64,000 nt of DNA from Alkalicoccobacillus murimartini. Lineage in GTDB: Bacteria; Bacillota; Bacilli; Bacillales; Bacillaceae_D. The position numbers and the translations under genes were made by a program. Under the pieces are notes generated by a model that saw only the letters and a list, made by a program, of their open reading frames with translations, was not told the DNA's origin and searched no databases. The stretch is taken from assembly GCF_030813245.1 (NCBI RefSeq), contig NZ_JAUSUA010000001.1:1172493-1236492 (forward strand). The letters run 5' to 3'. Each line of letters begins with the position of its first letter. Position 1 is the stretch's first letter. This document shows positions 26,413 through 35,073 of the stretch, in pieces.

Positions 26413-26610
26413 TTGAAAAAAGAGAATATACTGTTCTTATTACTTGCTGCTATTACTGTTGTATGTATTATGAGCATTGGTATAGCTGTCGCTGAAAGAA
26501 GTATCTTTATCGCCCTTCTGGCTATTGTTGGTGTGATTCTGGCTATGGGCCTTGGGTTTACATTAAAGAAGCGCGTTCGTGAAAATAATCAATCTGAATC
26601 AATTAAATAG
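26413..26610 (+). CDS. ylaF: YlaF-like small membrane protein
   Basis: 65-residue protein with two hydrophobic helices separated by ERS and a basic C-terminus. It matches the YlaF/DUF5325 family in size and position upstream of typA. TTG 26413 has GGGGAGG about 7 nt upstream, while the longer start at 26392 lacks a site. The function is unknown. Confidence 0.78.
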   Translation: MKKENILFLLLAAITVVCIMSIGIAVAERSIFIALLAIVGVILAMGLGFTLKKRVRENNQSESIK

Positions 26611-26614
26611 GCTC

Positions 26615-26654
26615 AAAACAAAACCAAGGATGAAGAAATCCTTGGTTTTGTTTT
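26615..26654. terminator. Bidirectional terminator between ylaF and the dehydrogenase
   Basis: Perfect stem AAACAAAACCAAGGAT/ATCCTTGGTTTTGTTT with a 6-nt loop. Confidence 0.85.
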
Positions 26655-27552
26655 ATTTTTTAGGTACATGTCGTTTTAGTACAACTCCTGTTTTTTCCTC
26701 TAAAGGTCGAACAATTGCACTGACATCTTGATGACCATACTTCTGTTTTGCAGCACTAACTTTCTCAGCACCGAGCTTAACCATCTCTAACGGCATATCA
26801 ATTTCTTCAGCCAAATCTAGTGCTAATCCAATATCCTTGTGAAGCAAATTGATGGAGAACCTAGCATCGAACTCCCTATCAAGAATAGCATCCACTGCCC
26901 AGTCCATGCTTTTTGAAAATCCTGCACTCTTTTGGATTAAATCATAAGCAATAGCCGGATCAACGCCTGCTTTTTCAGCCATCACATAACATTCTGCAAG
27001 AGCCGCTTGGTGAACACCAATTAACATATTATTTAGAAGCTTAATAACAGTTCCACTGCCTAGCGGGCCAACATTCACAATATAAGCACCATAACTTTTC
27101 ATGACTGGCTCAGCAGCTAAAAAAGTTTGCTCATCGCCACCACACATAATGGTTAGTGTACCGGCACTTGCTCCCATCGGTCCCCCACTAACTGGTGCAT
27201 CCATAAACCCTGCTCCTTTTTCTTGAAGCAATGCATGTACTCTTTCATTGGTTTGACGATCAACGGTGGAATGATCAATGATGACTTTGCCAGAAGAAGC
27301 CCCGGCAATTAGTCCGTGTTCCCCTTCATATACCTCTTCAATCGTTTTAGGAACAGGTAAGCAGGTCATGACAATATCACACGTTTCCATTAAATCCTTT
27401 GGTGTCGCTGCTTCTTTTGCCCCGTATTGGACTGCTTCATCAATCGGCGCCCTGCTGCGACTCACCACATAGGTTTCATAACCAGCTTCAATTAAGTGCT
27501 TAGTCATAGGAAGGCCCATCGTGCCCAACCCTATAAATCCTACTTTTTTCAT
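26653..27552 (-). CDS. 3-hydroxyisobutyrate/tartronate-semialdehyde-type dehydrogenase
   Basis: 299-residue NAD(P)-dependent beta-hydroxyacid dehydrogenase. N-terminal Rossmann motif GLGTMGLPM (residues 7-15), substrate site DAPVSGGPMGA (about 118-128) and catalytic lysine in GSGTVIKLLNNM (about 170) are all present. The likely substrate is a small beta-hydroxyacid (3-hydroxyisobutyrate or tartronate semialdehyde). Its ATG overlaps the yktC stop by one base (TAATG), so the two are translationally coupled; this pairing is not the B. subtilis arrangement. Confidence 0.88.
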   Translation of the reverse strand: MKKVGFIGLGTMGLPMTKHLIEAGYETYVVSRSRAPIDEAVQYGAKEAATPKDLMETCDIVMTCLPVPKTIEEVYEGEHGLIAGASSGKVIIDHSTVDRQTNERVHALLQEKGAGFMDAPVSGGPMGASAGTLTIMCGGDEQTFLAAEPVMKSYGAYIVNVGPLGSGTVIKLLNNMLIGVHQAALAECYVMAEKAGVDPAIAYDLIQKSAGFSKSMDWAVDAILDREFDARFSINLLHKDIGLALDLAEEIDMPLEMVKLGAEKVSAAKQKYGHQDVSAIVRPLEEKTGVVLKRHVPKK

Positions 27553-28349
27553 TAATTCTCCTCCCCTACATAAGCAGATACAATTTCTCTTTGTAGCGCA
27601 GGTTTTGCTGCTATAACTGTACCACCTTCAAGAAGTGAGAGCTTTTTTCCTGTAAAAGAAGATGTTCGACAACCTACTTCTTCTAGAAGAACGGACGCGC
27701 CTGCGTAATCCCATGGTGAGAGATTCACACTGACATAAGCATCCAATCGATCAGCAGCTACATAAGCCATCTCAATCGCGGCTGACCCATAAGAACGTAT
27801 ACTTCTAGAATCTCTGACTAAGGCCGTTAATGGATTCGCATGTGAATGATGCGTTTCAGTAAGCCAACGTGCATTTAAACCAATAATCGATTCGTCTAAA
27901 GGGCGTTCTTTCCCAGCAACTAATTCTACTTCGTTTACAAACGCTCCTTGTCCTTGCACAGCATAAAATAGTTCATCTGCCATCACATCGTATACGATTC
28001 CTACTTTTCCTATGCCATCCTCATAAATGCCAATCGAAATCGCAAACTTAATTTTCTGATGAACAAAATTCATCGTTCCATCAATGGGGTCAATAATCCA
28101 TACGATGCCATCTGTATGATTAATCTTTTCAACTGTTCCTTCTTCACCTAAAAATAAGTGATCAGGATAAGCTTCTTTGATTTTCTTATAGAAAAAAGCC
28201 TCTGTATTCTTATCCACTTCCGTAACCAAATCATCTGGTCCTGATTTTGCTTCAACTTTAAAAGGATTCGCTAATGCACGTTTAATTTCATCTGCCGCTT
28301 CATAAGTCCAATCTCGAGCTACTCTTCCAAGTTCATTCCAATCAGCCAT
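27552..28349 (-). CDS. yktC: Inositol-1-monophosphatase family protein YktC
   Basis: 265-residue Mg-dependent phosphatase of the IMPase family. Metal ligands: GEEGT (about 69-73), WIIDPIDGTMNF (about 88-99) and WDYAGA (about 213-218). In B. subtilis YktC hydrolyses inositol phosphate and related phosphosugars. It begins the two-gene unit with the downstream dehydrogenase. Confidence 0.92.
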   Translation of the reverse strand: MADWNELGRVARDWTYEAADEIKRALANPFKVEAKSGPDDLVTEVDKNTEAFFYKKIKEAYPDHLFLGEEGTVEKINHTDGIVWIIDPIDGTMNFVHQKIKFAISIGIYEDGIGKVGIVYDVMADELFYAVQGQGAFVNEVELVAGKERPLDESIIGLNARWLTETHHSHANPLTALVRDSRSIRSYGSAAIEMAYVAADRLDAYVSVNLSPWDYAGASVLLEEVGCRTSSFTGKKLSLLEGGTVIAAKPALQREIVSAYVGEEN

Positions 28350-28459
28350 TATGATGTCCCCCTAAAGTTAGGTCGAATTGTTCCGTTTTTTCCTGATAAC
28401 ACCCTCATTATGCCATAAATCTATGAAAATGAACACTGACGCACATGGCTGCTTTATGC

Positions 28460-28493
28460 AAAAAAGCACAATCATATAAAATGATTGCGCTTT
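28460..28493 (-). terminator. Terminator of the YkzI-like gene
   Basis: AAAGCGCAATCAT/ATGATTGTGCTTT stem (one G-U) followed by T residues on the minus strand. Confidence 0.7.
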
Positions 28494-28521
28494 CATTATT
28501 ATTTTTGTAAACACAGGTTCA

Positions 28522-28710
28522 TTATTCTTTCATTTGAATCCATTCTTCTCTTAATTGAGCTAAGCACAGCTTACTTTCTTCAATCGCAAAAGCATCTTGG
28601 CTGATGATGGCGTCATGTAGGGTCATAAGCTGATAGTCCAATTCCATTTTTAAAACAGGTAGCCGTAGGGCCTCATCTTTTTCTTTAACAGAATGGATTA
28701 CTTTTTCCAT
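28522..28710 (-). CDS. Small helical protein in ykzI position
   Basis: 62-residue, charged, all-helical protein of unknown function. It lies between yktC and yktB as ykzI does in B. subtilis and is similar in size; sequence identity with YkzI was not confirmed. ATG 28710 has AAGGAG 8 nt upstream; the GTG start at 28719 overlaps that site. Own terminator. Confidence 0.65.
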   Translation of the reverse strand: MEKVIHSVKEKDEALRLPVLKMELDYQLMTLHDAIISQDAFAIEESKLCLAQLREEWIQMKE

Positions 28711-28900
28711 CTCACTCACTCCTTTTCAGAATTAAAAATAAAATAATTAAAAATTCTGATTTATATAGTTAGTATACGTACTCTGTAACAAAAATGCAAT
28801 ATTATTTTATTGATTTCCCACCTAAGCATTATTCGGCAGAATCTGCGCTAAGTATGGTACGATAGATGCATAATGACATGGTTTAAGGAGTGAATGAAGT

Positions 28901-29542
28901 ATGTTTAATGGGTTTACCCAAAAGGATTTTGATGTGTTTAAAATAGATGGGTTGGAAGCACGTATGAAAGGTATTCAAACTCATATACAACCAAAGTTTC
29001 AAGCTCTTGCTGACGAAGTAGCGCCAAGCCTTAGTGCACTTGCTGGAGATGAATTTTTCACTCACATTGCTCAGCATGCGAGGAGAAAAGTGAATCCTCC
29101 TAATGACACGTGGGTAGCATTCGCTGCGAATAAGCGCGGATACAAAATGATGCCTCATTTTCAAGTGGGTTTGTATGAATCTCACCTTTTCGTTTGGTTT
29201 GCCGTGATCTATGAGGCTCAAGTCAAACCAACTCTTGCTAATCAACTTCTAACTGACGTGTCCAAGTGGAAACGGACAATTCCAGAAGAGTTCTCTTGGT
29301 CACTTGATCATATGAAACCAAGCAGTTTTGACCATCGTGATTTGAGTGAAGAGGACCTTAGCTCGATGTTTACTCGCTTACGTGATGTAAAAAAGGCCGA
29401 ACTGTTATGCGGCATTACGATTGATCGCAACGATCCTATCTTACATGATGGAAACAAGCTTCTTAGTAAAATTGAACATACATTTAAAACGGTTATGCCA
29501 CTTTATCAGGAAGCACAGCAAGCAAGTATTCCTTCTTCGTAG
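28901..29542 (+). CDS. yktB: UPF0637 family protein YktB
   Basis: 213-residue protein matching Ykt[22 protein letters not shown] at the start and the central [16 protein letters not shown]. The family has a known fold but no settled function; it is a compact soluble protein. AAGGAG lies about 10 nt before ATG 28901. Divergent from the YkzI-like gene, convergent with yktA across a terminator. Confidence 0.92.
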   Translation: MFNGFTQKDFDVFKIDGLEARMKGIQTHIQPKFQALADEVAPSLSALAGDEFFTHIAQHARRKVNPPNDTWVAFAANKRGYKMMPHFQVGLYESHLFVWFAVIYEAQVKPTLANQLLTDVSKWKRTIPEEFSWSLDHMKPSSFDHRDLSEEDLSSMFTRLRDVKKAELLCGITIDRNDPILHDGNKLLSKIEHTFKTVMPLYQEAQQASIPSS

Positions 29543-29566
29543 GCCAAATAGGATTTATTCATACAG

Positions 29567-29602
29567 AAAAACGAAGGGGATATTATCTCCCCTTCGTTTT
29601 TT
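29567..29602. terminator. Bidirectional terminator between yktB and yktA
   Basis: Stem AAAACGAAGGGGA/TCCCCTTCGTTTT with flanking A- and T-tracts. Confidence 0.85.
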
Positions 29603-29623
29603 GTCTGTTCTCATTTAATATGC

Positions 29624-29884
29624 TTATAATCTAACACGATCCGACTCGGCCGCTTTAGCCTTTTGAACAGCACGGTAGCAAGATACACCTGCTTCCTCAT
29701 CAAATTCTTTACAGACTTGTTTCTCTTCACTTTTAGACGGCACAATCTCTTTAAATCTCCGGTAGCGATTCATAAGGTCCACACGATCAATTCCTTTTTG
29801 GTGAGCCGCTTCGACTCCTTGAAAAAAATGAATAACATCAACCACTTCTTCAGTGGACCAATCTAATGATATTGGCATGTTCAT
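29624..29884 (-). CDS. yktA: UPF0223 family protein YktA
   Basis: 86-residue helical protein matching YktA (ISLDWSTEEVVDVIHFFQGVE at the start, RYRRFKEIVPSKSEEKQ in the middle). Function unknown. Divergent from speA as in B. subtilis. Confidence 0.9.
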   Translation of the reverse strand: MNMPISLDWSTEEVVDVIHFFQGVEAAHQKGIDRVDLMNRYRRFKEIVPSKSEEKQVCKEFDEEAGVSCYRAVQKAKAAESDRVRL

Positions 29885-30010
29885 TTACTTTACCCCTTCC
29901 TGATCTTCCTAGTTACAAAAATCGTTGGATTTGATATACTCAACTTTGTTTTCACTTTCATACAGGTCAAGATATGACCTGATCTATCTTTCACTAAAGA
30001 GGTGTGCTAT

Positions 30011-31492
30011 TTGCCCAGATCACAACATGTAACACCCTTATTCACAGGTGTTAAAGAACATGCACAGAAACAACCTGTTCAGTTTCATATCCCCGGTCAT
30101 AAACAAGGATCCGGTATGGAACCTGAGTTTAGGCATTTCATTGGAGAAAATGCCTTATCCATAGATATGATTAATATAGCCCCTCTTGATGATCTTCACC
30201 ATCCATCAGGCATTATCAAAGAAGCTCAAAATCTCGCTGCCGAAGCCTTTGGAGCAGATTATACCTTCTTTTCGGTACAAGGTACAAGCGGAGCGATTAT
30301 GACGATGATTATGTCTGTATGCAAACCAGGTGAAAAACTGATTGTACCACGTAATGTTCATAAATCGATTATGTCAGCGATCATTTTTTCAGGAGCATTA
30401 CCCATTTTTATTCACCCTGAAATTGATGCTAGACACGGAATCTCTCATGGCGTAACGGTTTCATCTGTTGAAAAAGCATTAGAGACACATCCAGATGCAA
30501 AGGGCCTTCTTGTCATTAATCCAACTTATTTTGGAGTAGCTGGTGATTTGGAACAAATCGTGCAGCTCGCTCACTCTTATCATATTCCTGTTTTAGTAGA
30601 TGAAGCTCATGGCGTTCATATTCATTTCCATGAGGAGTTGCCACTTTCAGCTATGCAAGCAGGAGCAGATATGGCTGCGACAAGCGTACACAAGTTGGGC
30701 GGGTCAATGACTCAAAGCTCGATTCTGAATGTACGTGAAGGTCTGGTATCTGCTAAACGTGTTCAGGCTATTATTAGTATGTTGACTACCACATCTACTT
30801 CGTACTTATTATTATCTTCATTAGATGCGGCTAGAAAACAGTTAGCCATTAATGGACAGTCTTTACTCAGCAAAACCATTCATTTGGCGGAAGAGACACG
30901 TCAACGCATTAATGAAATTGAAGGGTTAGAATGTTTAGGGGATACCCTGCTCTCTTCTGAATCAGCGTACGCATATGATCCAACCAAATTAATTATCTCA
31001 TTAAAAGGATTAAGTATTTCTGGACATGATGCAGAGGTTTGGTTACGTGAGCATTATAACTTAGAAGTAGAGCTATCCGACCTCTACAATATTTTGTGTA
31101 TCGTATCCTTTGGTGATACGGAAGAAACATTAGACATTCTTGTCCAGTCTTTACGTGAGATGGCTGAACAATGTATAGGACAAACAGATTCCTCAGACAG
31201 TGTTTTCCCAATCCTTGTCCCTGATGTTCCTACTCTTGCTTTATCACCTAGAGATGCCTTTTATTCAGACGTCGAAAGCGTGCCTTTTGAAGAATCAGCA
31301 GGGCGTATTATCGCAGAGTTTATTATGGTCTACCCTCCAGGCATTCCAATCCTTATTCCAGGTGAGATCATTACTACTGATAATCTATCCTATGTTCAAA
31401 AGAATCTAGAAGCTGGCCTTCCAGTACAAGGACCTGAAGACGAAACTTTACAGAATCTTTTAGTGATTAAAGAACAACATGCAATTAAGTAA
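30011..31492 (+). CDS. speA: Arginine decarboxylase SpeA (Orn/Lys/Arg decarboxylase family)
   Basis: 493-residue PLP enzyme, very similar to B. subtilis SpeA along its length (QFHIPGHKQGSGM, FSVQGTSGAIMT, VDEAHGVHIHFH). The PLP lysine is in TSVHKLGGS. It decarboxylates arginine to agmatine, the entry to spermidine synthesis. TTG 30011 has GAGG 8 nt upstream; the GTG at 30002 overlaps that site. A C-module palindrome terminates it. Confidence 0.94.
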   Translation: MPRSQHVTPLFTGVKEHAQKQPVQFHIPGHKQGSGMEPEFRHFIGENALSIDMINIAPLDDLHHPSGIIKEAQNLAAEAFGADYTFFSVQGTSGAIMTMIMSVCKPGEKLIVPRNVHKSIMSAIIFSGALPIFIHPEIDARHGISHGVTVSSVEKALETHPDAKGLLVINPTYFGVAGDLEQIVQLAHSYHIPVLVDEAHGVHIHFHEELPLSAMQAGADMAATSVHKLGGSMTQSSILNVREGLVSAKRVQAIISMLTTTSTSYLLLSSLDAARKQLAINGQSLLSKTIHLAEETRQRINEIEGLECLGDTLLSSESAYAYDPTKLIISLKGLSISGHDAEVWLREHYNLEVELSDLYNILCIVSFGDTEETLDILVQSLREMAEQCIGQTDSSDSVFPILVPDVPTLALSPRDAFYSDVESVPFEESAGRIIAEFIMVYPPGIPILIPGEIITTDNLSYVQKNLEAGLPVQGPEDETLQNLLVIKEQHAIK

Positions 31493-31519
31493 TAAGGCTA
31501 GGACAGAGATCTCTTAATC

Positions 31520-31569
31520 AAAAGGGCCGAACAATGACGTCTTATGACAATCATTGTTCGGCCCTTTTA
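31520..31569. terminator. C-module palindrome between speA and the deacetylase
   Basis: AAAAGGGCCGAACAATGA pairs with TCATTGTTCGGCCCTTTT. It is preceded by a GGCTAGGACAGAG tag like the one before the 44.4-kb copy. Modules A and B are absent here. Confidence 0.8.
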
Positions 31570-31640
31570 TAGAGAGAAGTGGTAAGCACATATTTAAATA
31601 TTTAAGAACGTAAAGCACACCTAATTGTTCGCATCCACTT

Positions 31641-32483
31641 TTATTTAATTAATTCAGGGTCAACAAACTCGTAGTCCTGATCTCGTAATCCATCGATAAT
31701 GTCCTGAAGGGCTTCGTTTGTCCATTCACGGTCATGCATAAGTAGATTCGCTCCATTTTGAAGGAACTCTGTATTTACCATAATATCCGCAAGTGCTTCC
31801 GCATCTTGATACTCAGGTTCCCAATCGTATCCATAGGTCCAGTTCATTAAGATCATCCCCTCTTCTTCTACGAGCTCTCTAGAATAATCCGTATTAGAAC
31901 CAAATGGTGCTCGGAAGAATCGTGGTCGTTCTCCAATAATATCTTCTACTATATCACTTACTTCAATAATCTCTTCGTATTGTTCTTCTTCAGAAATGGA
32001 TTTCAAATCTTGATGGGTCATTGTATGGTTACCAATGGGAAAGCCCATGTTATGTATTTCTTTCAGCATTTCTTTTTCTTCATCTGTATCTAAAAAGTGC
32101 CCATTCACAAAAAAGATCGCCGGCACATCATTCTCTTTTAACGTTTCGGCCATTTCGACTGCATGTTGATCTGGTGCATCATCAAATGTTGCGAGCACTA
32201 CTTGAGGATTCGCATCATCAATTGGATCAACTGTCCAAACGACATCGTTAATCTCATATTCTGGTTCAACCTCTACTTCTACTTCCTCTTCGTCTGCATC
32301 ATCTGCTGGCTCAGAAGATTCCTCCTCTTCTTCCGTTTCTATCTCCGTTTCGTCTTCAGGTTGTTCTTCCTGTTGATCAGGTACTTCCGTTTCCTCTTCT
32401 GGCCCTCCTGCTTCTTGTGCACCATTCGTGCAAGCCGATAAAAGAACGACACTTAGTGAACTATACAATATTGCTTTCTTCAT
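31641..32483 (-). CDS. Lipoprotein polysaccharide deacetylase (NodB domain)
   Basis: 280-residue lipoprotein: lipobox LLSAC (about 15-19), a very acidic Glu/Asp-rich linker (about 27-75), then a NodB domain. Motifs: TFDDAPD (motif 1), NHTMTH (metal His pair), RAPFGS (motif 3), and LLMHD near the C-terminus. It probably deacetylates cell-wall N-acetylated sugars outside the membrane. The extreme acidity suggests an alkaline or saline habitat. Alternative substrates cannot be excluded. Confidence 0.9.
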   Translation of the reverse strand: MKKAILYSSLSVVLLSACTNGAQEAGGPEEETEVPDQQEEQPEDETEIETEEEEESSEPADDADEEEVEVEVEPEYEINDVVWTVDPIDDANPQVVLATFDDAPDQHAVEMAETLKENDVPAIFFVNGHFLDTDEEKEMLKEIHNMGFPIGNHTMTHQDLKSISEEEQYEEIIEVSDIVEDIIGERPRFFRAPFGSNTDYSRELVEEEGMILMNWTYGYDWEPEYQDAEALADIMVNTEFLQNGANLLMHDREWTNEALQDIIDGLRDQDYEFVDPELIK

Positions 32484-32782
32484 ATACTTCTCTCCCTATA
32501 CTACAATTTGTGATTAAGCTTAACAAAAACTTCAATTATCCGACAAGCATCTTCTTTTCTGTTTTGATCTTTTTTATGTATTTATGATTGATTTTCCTTT
32601 GTAAAGTAAATAATACGAATCAAGAACATTTTTATTATTAAAGAGAAATGTTTAACATTGTCGAATTAGAGGTACATATAACTTGAATTACTCTGGTTCA
32701 TGCATTTATTTTCATTTGTGATTCGTAGCTAATTATGATAGCGTAGTGAACGTTGCACAACTTTCAAAGGGGAGATAAGAAT
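32484..32782. other. Divergent intergenic region, deacetylase and BCCT gene
   Basis: About 300 bp, AT-rich, with no open frame of note and no clear hairpin. It must contain both divergent promoters. I could not pick convincing -35/-10 pairs. Confidence 0.5.
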
Positions 32783-34405
32783 TTGAAAAAAACGACATCG
32801 GTTTTTATGATTTCCATTATTATTGCGATTGCTTTTATTTCATGGGGAGTTTTACTTCCAAATAATCTTGAGACAGTCACTTCAACTGTACAAGGATTTT
32901 TAACAGGTCAGCTAGGTTGGTTTTACTTGCTAGCTGCTACATTTTTTGTAGCGTTCTCCATATATCTAATTTTCAGCCCATATGGAAAAATAAAGCTAGG
33001 TAAACCTGATGAGAAACCTCAATATAGTTTTTTAACGTGGTTTGCTTTCTTATTTACAGCTGGTATGGGAATTGGCCTAGTATTTTGGGGAGCGGCTGAA
33101 CCAATTAGTCACCTTAACACTCCATTCCGAGCAGATCCAGGCACGAATCAGGCTGCAGCAGAGGCTATACAGTATTCCATTTTCCATTGGGGAATACACC
33201 CATGGGCAATCTATTCTGTCGTTGCATTATGTCTTGCTTATTTTCAATTTAGAAAAGATGAACCTGCTATGTTTAGTTCTACTTTAAGACCGTTGTTGGG
33301 GAACCGTGTAGATGGCGGTTTCGGTACAACGATTAATGTATTTGTCGTCATTGCAACAATTTTTGGTGTTGCTACTTCACTAGGTTTTGGAGCAGCTCAA
33401 ATTTCTGGTGGCTTAGGGTTTTTATTCCCGTCAATATTAAACATACATCCAACGGTTCTTAACCTGATAGTCATTGTTATTGTTACCATTTTATTCAGTA
33501 TTTCCGCTCTAACTGGTATTGATAAAGGAATTCGATATTTAAGTAATATGAATGTTTATCTTGCTATAGCACTTATGCTTTTCGTTCTACTTACTGGATC
33601 AACAGCCTATATGATGGGTGTTTTCACTCAAGGAGTCGGTAATTATCTTCAGAACTTTATTAACATGAGTTTTTCTTTAGATATTTATAATTCTGAAAAC
33701 ACATGGATTCAAGATTGGACATTATTTTATTGGGCTTGGTGGATTTCTTGGTCACCTTTTGTTGGTTCATTTATTGCTCGTGTTTCAAGAGGACGCACGA
33801 TTCGAGAGTTTATCATTGGTGTCATAGCGGTACCCGCTCTATTTGGAGCATTATGGTTTAGTGTCTTTGGGGGCGCTGGAATTCAACTTGAGAGAATAGG
33901 TAGTGGGATTGGAGATTTAATTGCTTCTTCTGGTGAAGAGGTAGCTCTTTTTGCATTATTAGAGCAATTCCCATTAACTATGTTTGTATCAATTGTCGCT
34001 CTAGTATTAATCGGTTCGTTCTTTGTTACATCAGCGGACTCCGCTACAGTTGTTTTAGGTATGCAAACAACAGGCGGAATGTTGAATCCACCAAACGTTG
34101 TTAAGTTAGTATGGGGACTGATCATCTCTGGTACTGCAGCTGTTCTACTCACTTCAGAGCAAGGACTAACCGCTCTTCAGACAACAGCAATCATAGGAGC
34201 CTTCCCATTTACCTTCATTATGATTATGATGGTTGTAGCCTTGATGAAATCGCTTGGTGATGAAAAGCCTCTCCTTGCACAAGATAAGGAACGACTTCGT
34301 CAAGAACGTGCAAGACTTAAAAGCGAACAAAACAGTTTGAAAGAAGATAAAGAGAAGTTTAGAAAAGCTAAAATTGACAGCCTTAAGAAAAAAGATAAAG
34401 AATAA
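32783..34405 (+). CDS. BCCT family transporter, probably glycine betaine
   Basis: 540-residue, 12-helix betaine/carnitine/choline transporter. It has the Na-coupled GMGIG motif in helix III and the aromatic WAWWISWSPFVG segment in helix VIII that binds trimethylammonium groups. The last 50 residues form a charged coiled-coil tail (RLRQERARLK..), which in this family senses osmotic stress. It resembles OpuD. TTG 32783 has GGGGAG 8 nt upstream. Likely osmoprotectant uptake; exact substrate uncertain. Confidence 0.9.
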   Translation: MKKTTSVFMISIIIAIAFISWGVLLPNNLETVTSTVQGFLTGQLGWFYLLAATFFVAFSIYLIFSPYGKIKLGKPDEKPQYSFLTWFAFLFTAGMGIGLVFWGAAEPISHLNTPFRADPGTNQAAAEAIQYSIFHWGIHPWAIYSVVALCLAYFQFRKDEPAMFSSTLRPLLGNRVDGGFGTTINVFVVIATIFGVATSLGFGAAQISGGLGFLFPSILNIHPTVLNLIVIVIVTILFSISALTGIDKGIRYLSNMNVYLAIALMLFVLLTGSTAYMMGVFTQGVGNYLQNFINMSFSLDIYNSENTWIQDWTLFYWAWWISWSPFVGSFIARVSRGRTIREFIIGVIAVPALFGALWFSVFGGAGIQLERIGSGIGDLIASSGEEVALFALLEQFPLTMFVSIVALVLIGSFFVTSADSATVVLGMQTTGGMLNPPNVVKLVWGLIISGTAAVLLTSEQGLTALQTTAIIGAFPFTFIMIMMVVALMKSLGDEKPLLAQDKERLRQERARLKSEQNSLKEDKEKFRKAKIDSLKKKDKE

Positions 34406-34410
34406 ATAAA

Positions 34411-34448
34411 GAAAAGCCGAGAAATCACATGATTCTCGGCTTTTCTTT
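34411..34448 (+). terminator. Terminator of the BCCT gene
   Basis: AAAGCCGAGAA/TTCTCGGCTTTT hairpin with flanking T-rich sequence. Confidence 0.8.
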
Positions 34449-34563
34449 TACTGTCTATTTCTATTTCATTACAATTATGTTACCTGGACTATTGAAGGGA
34501 CAAAACATGTTAAACTGAGAGTATGATTCTGAGCGTATGGATCGTGAAGGGAAGTGAGAGAAG

Positions 34564-34977
34564 TTGAATAAGTGGCTAATCATAATGAGTGCCTGTGCAC
34601 TGTTACTATTGACAAGCTGTATTGCTGCGTCCACTTCGCCCTCCAGTCCTCTTACAAATGATGATGATGAAGCACCGATTGCTGTTCTGTTTTCAGATGC
34701 TGACAATCCTGAGCATGAACAAGAAGCCAACTATTATGATGCACTCCTAGAGCTTACTAGTGACTTTCCCGATGAGATGCCCGAATTAGTGATTGTTGAT
34801 GCTTCTGATGAGGAGAAGGTTCAGTATTATGATATTAATCAATTCCCTACCATCTTGTGTCTTGATGGGGAAGAGATTTCACTTAGAATTGAAGGAACAA
34901 ATAATAAAGAAGATATCCTGAAACACTTTTCAAATCTGTTTAACATGAGTTTGAAAATGGGACTAGCTATTTTTTAA
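34564..34977 (+). CDS. Thioredoxin-fold-like lipoprotein without CxxC
   Basis: 137-residue lipoprotein with lipobox LLTSC (about 15-19) and an acidic linker. A following domain of about 95 residues ends its core with VQYYDINQFPTILCLDGEE. That pattern, including the Phe-Pro-Thr like the cis-proline loop, is typical of thioredoxin folds. The redox CxxC is absent: the N-terminal half has no cysteine after the lipobox. It is therefore probably a structural or binding thioredoxin-like protein. TTG start with GGGAAGTGAG upstream. Confidence 0.65.
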   Translation: MNKWLIIMSACALLLLTSCIAASTSPSSPLTNDDDEAPIAVLFSDADNPEHEQEANYYDALLELTSDFPDEMPELVIVDASDEEKVQYYDINQFPTILCLDGEEISLRIEGTNNKEDILKHFSNLFNMSLKMGLAIF

Positions 34978-35001
34978 AAACTTCCTTAGGGAAGTTTTTT
35001 T
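34976..35001 (+). terminator. Terminator of the thioredoxin-like lipoprotein gene
   Basis: AAAAACTTCC/GGAAGTTTTTTT hairpin directly after the stop codon. Confidence 0.75.
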
Positions 35002-35034
35002 GATAGATCTAACGTAACTAAAGGTAAAAGCAAA

Positions 35035-35067
35035 TAAAAAAACCTCCCGATAAATCGGGAGGTTTTC
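35035..35067 (-). terminator. Terminator of the pdh operon
   Basis: AACCTCCCGATT/ATCGGGAGGTT stem and T-run on the minus strand immediately beyond pdhD. Confidence 0.85.
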
Positions 35068-35073
35068 TTAGTA

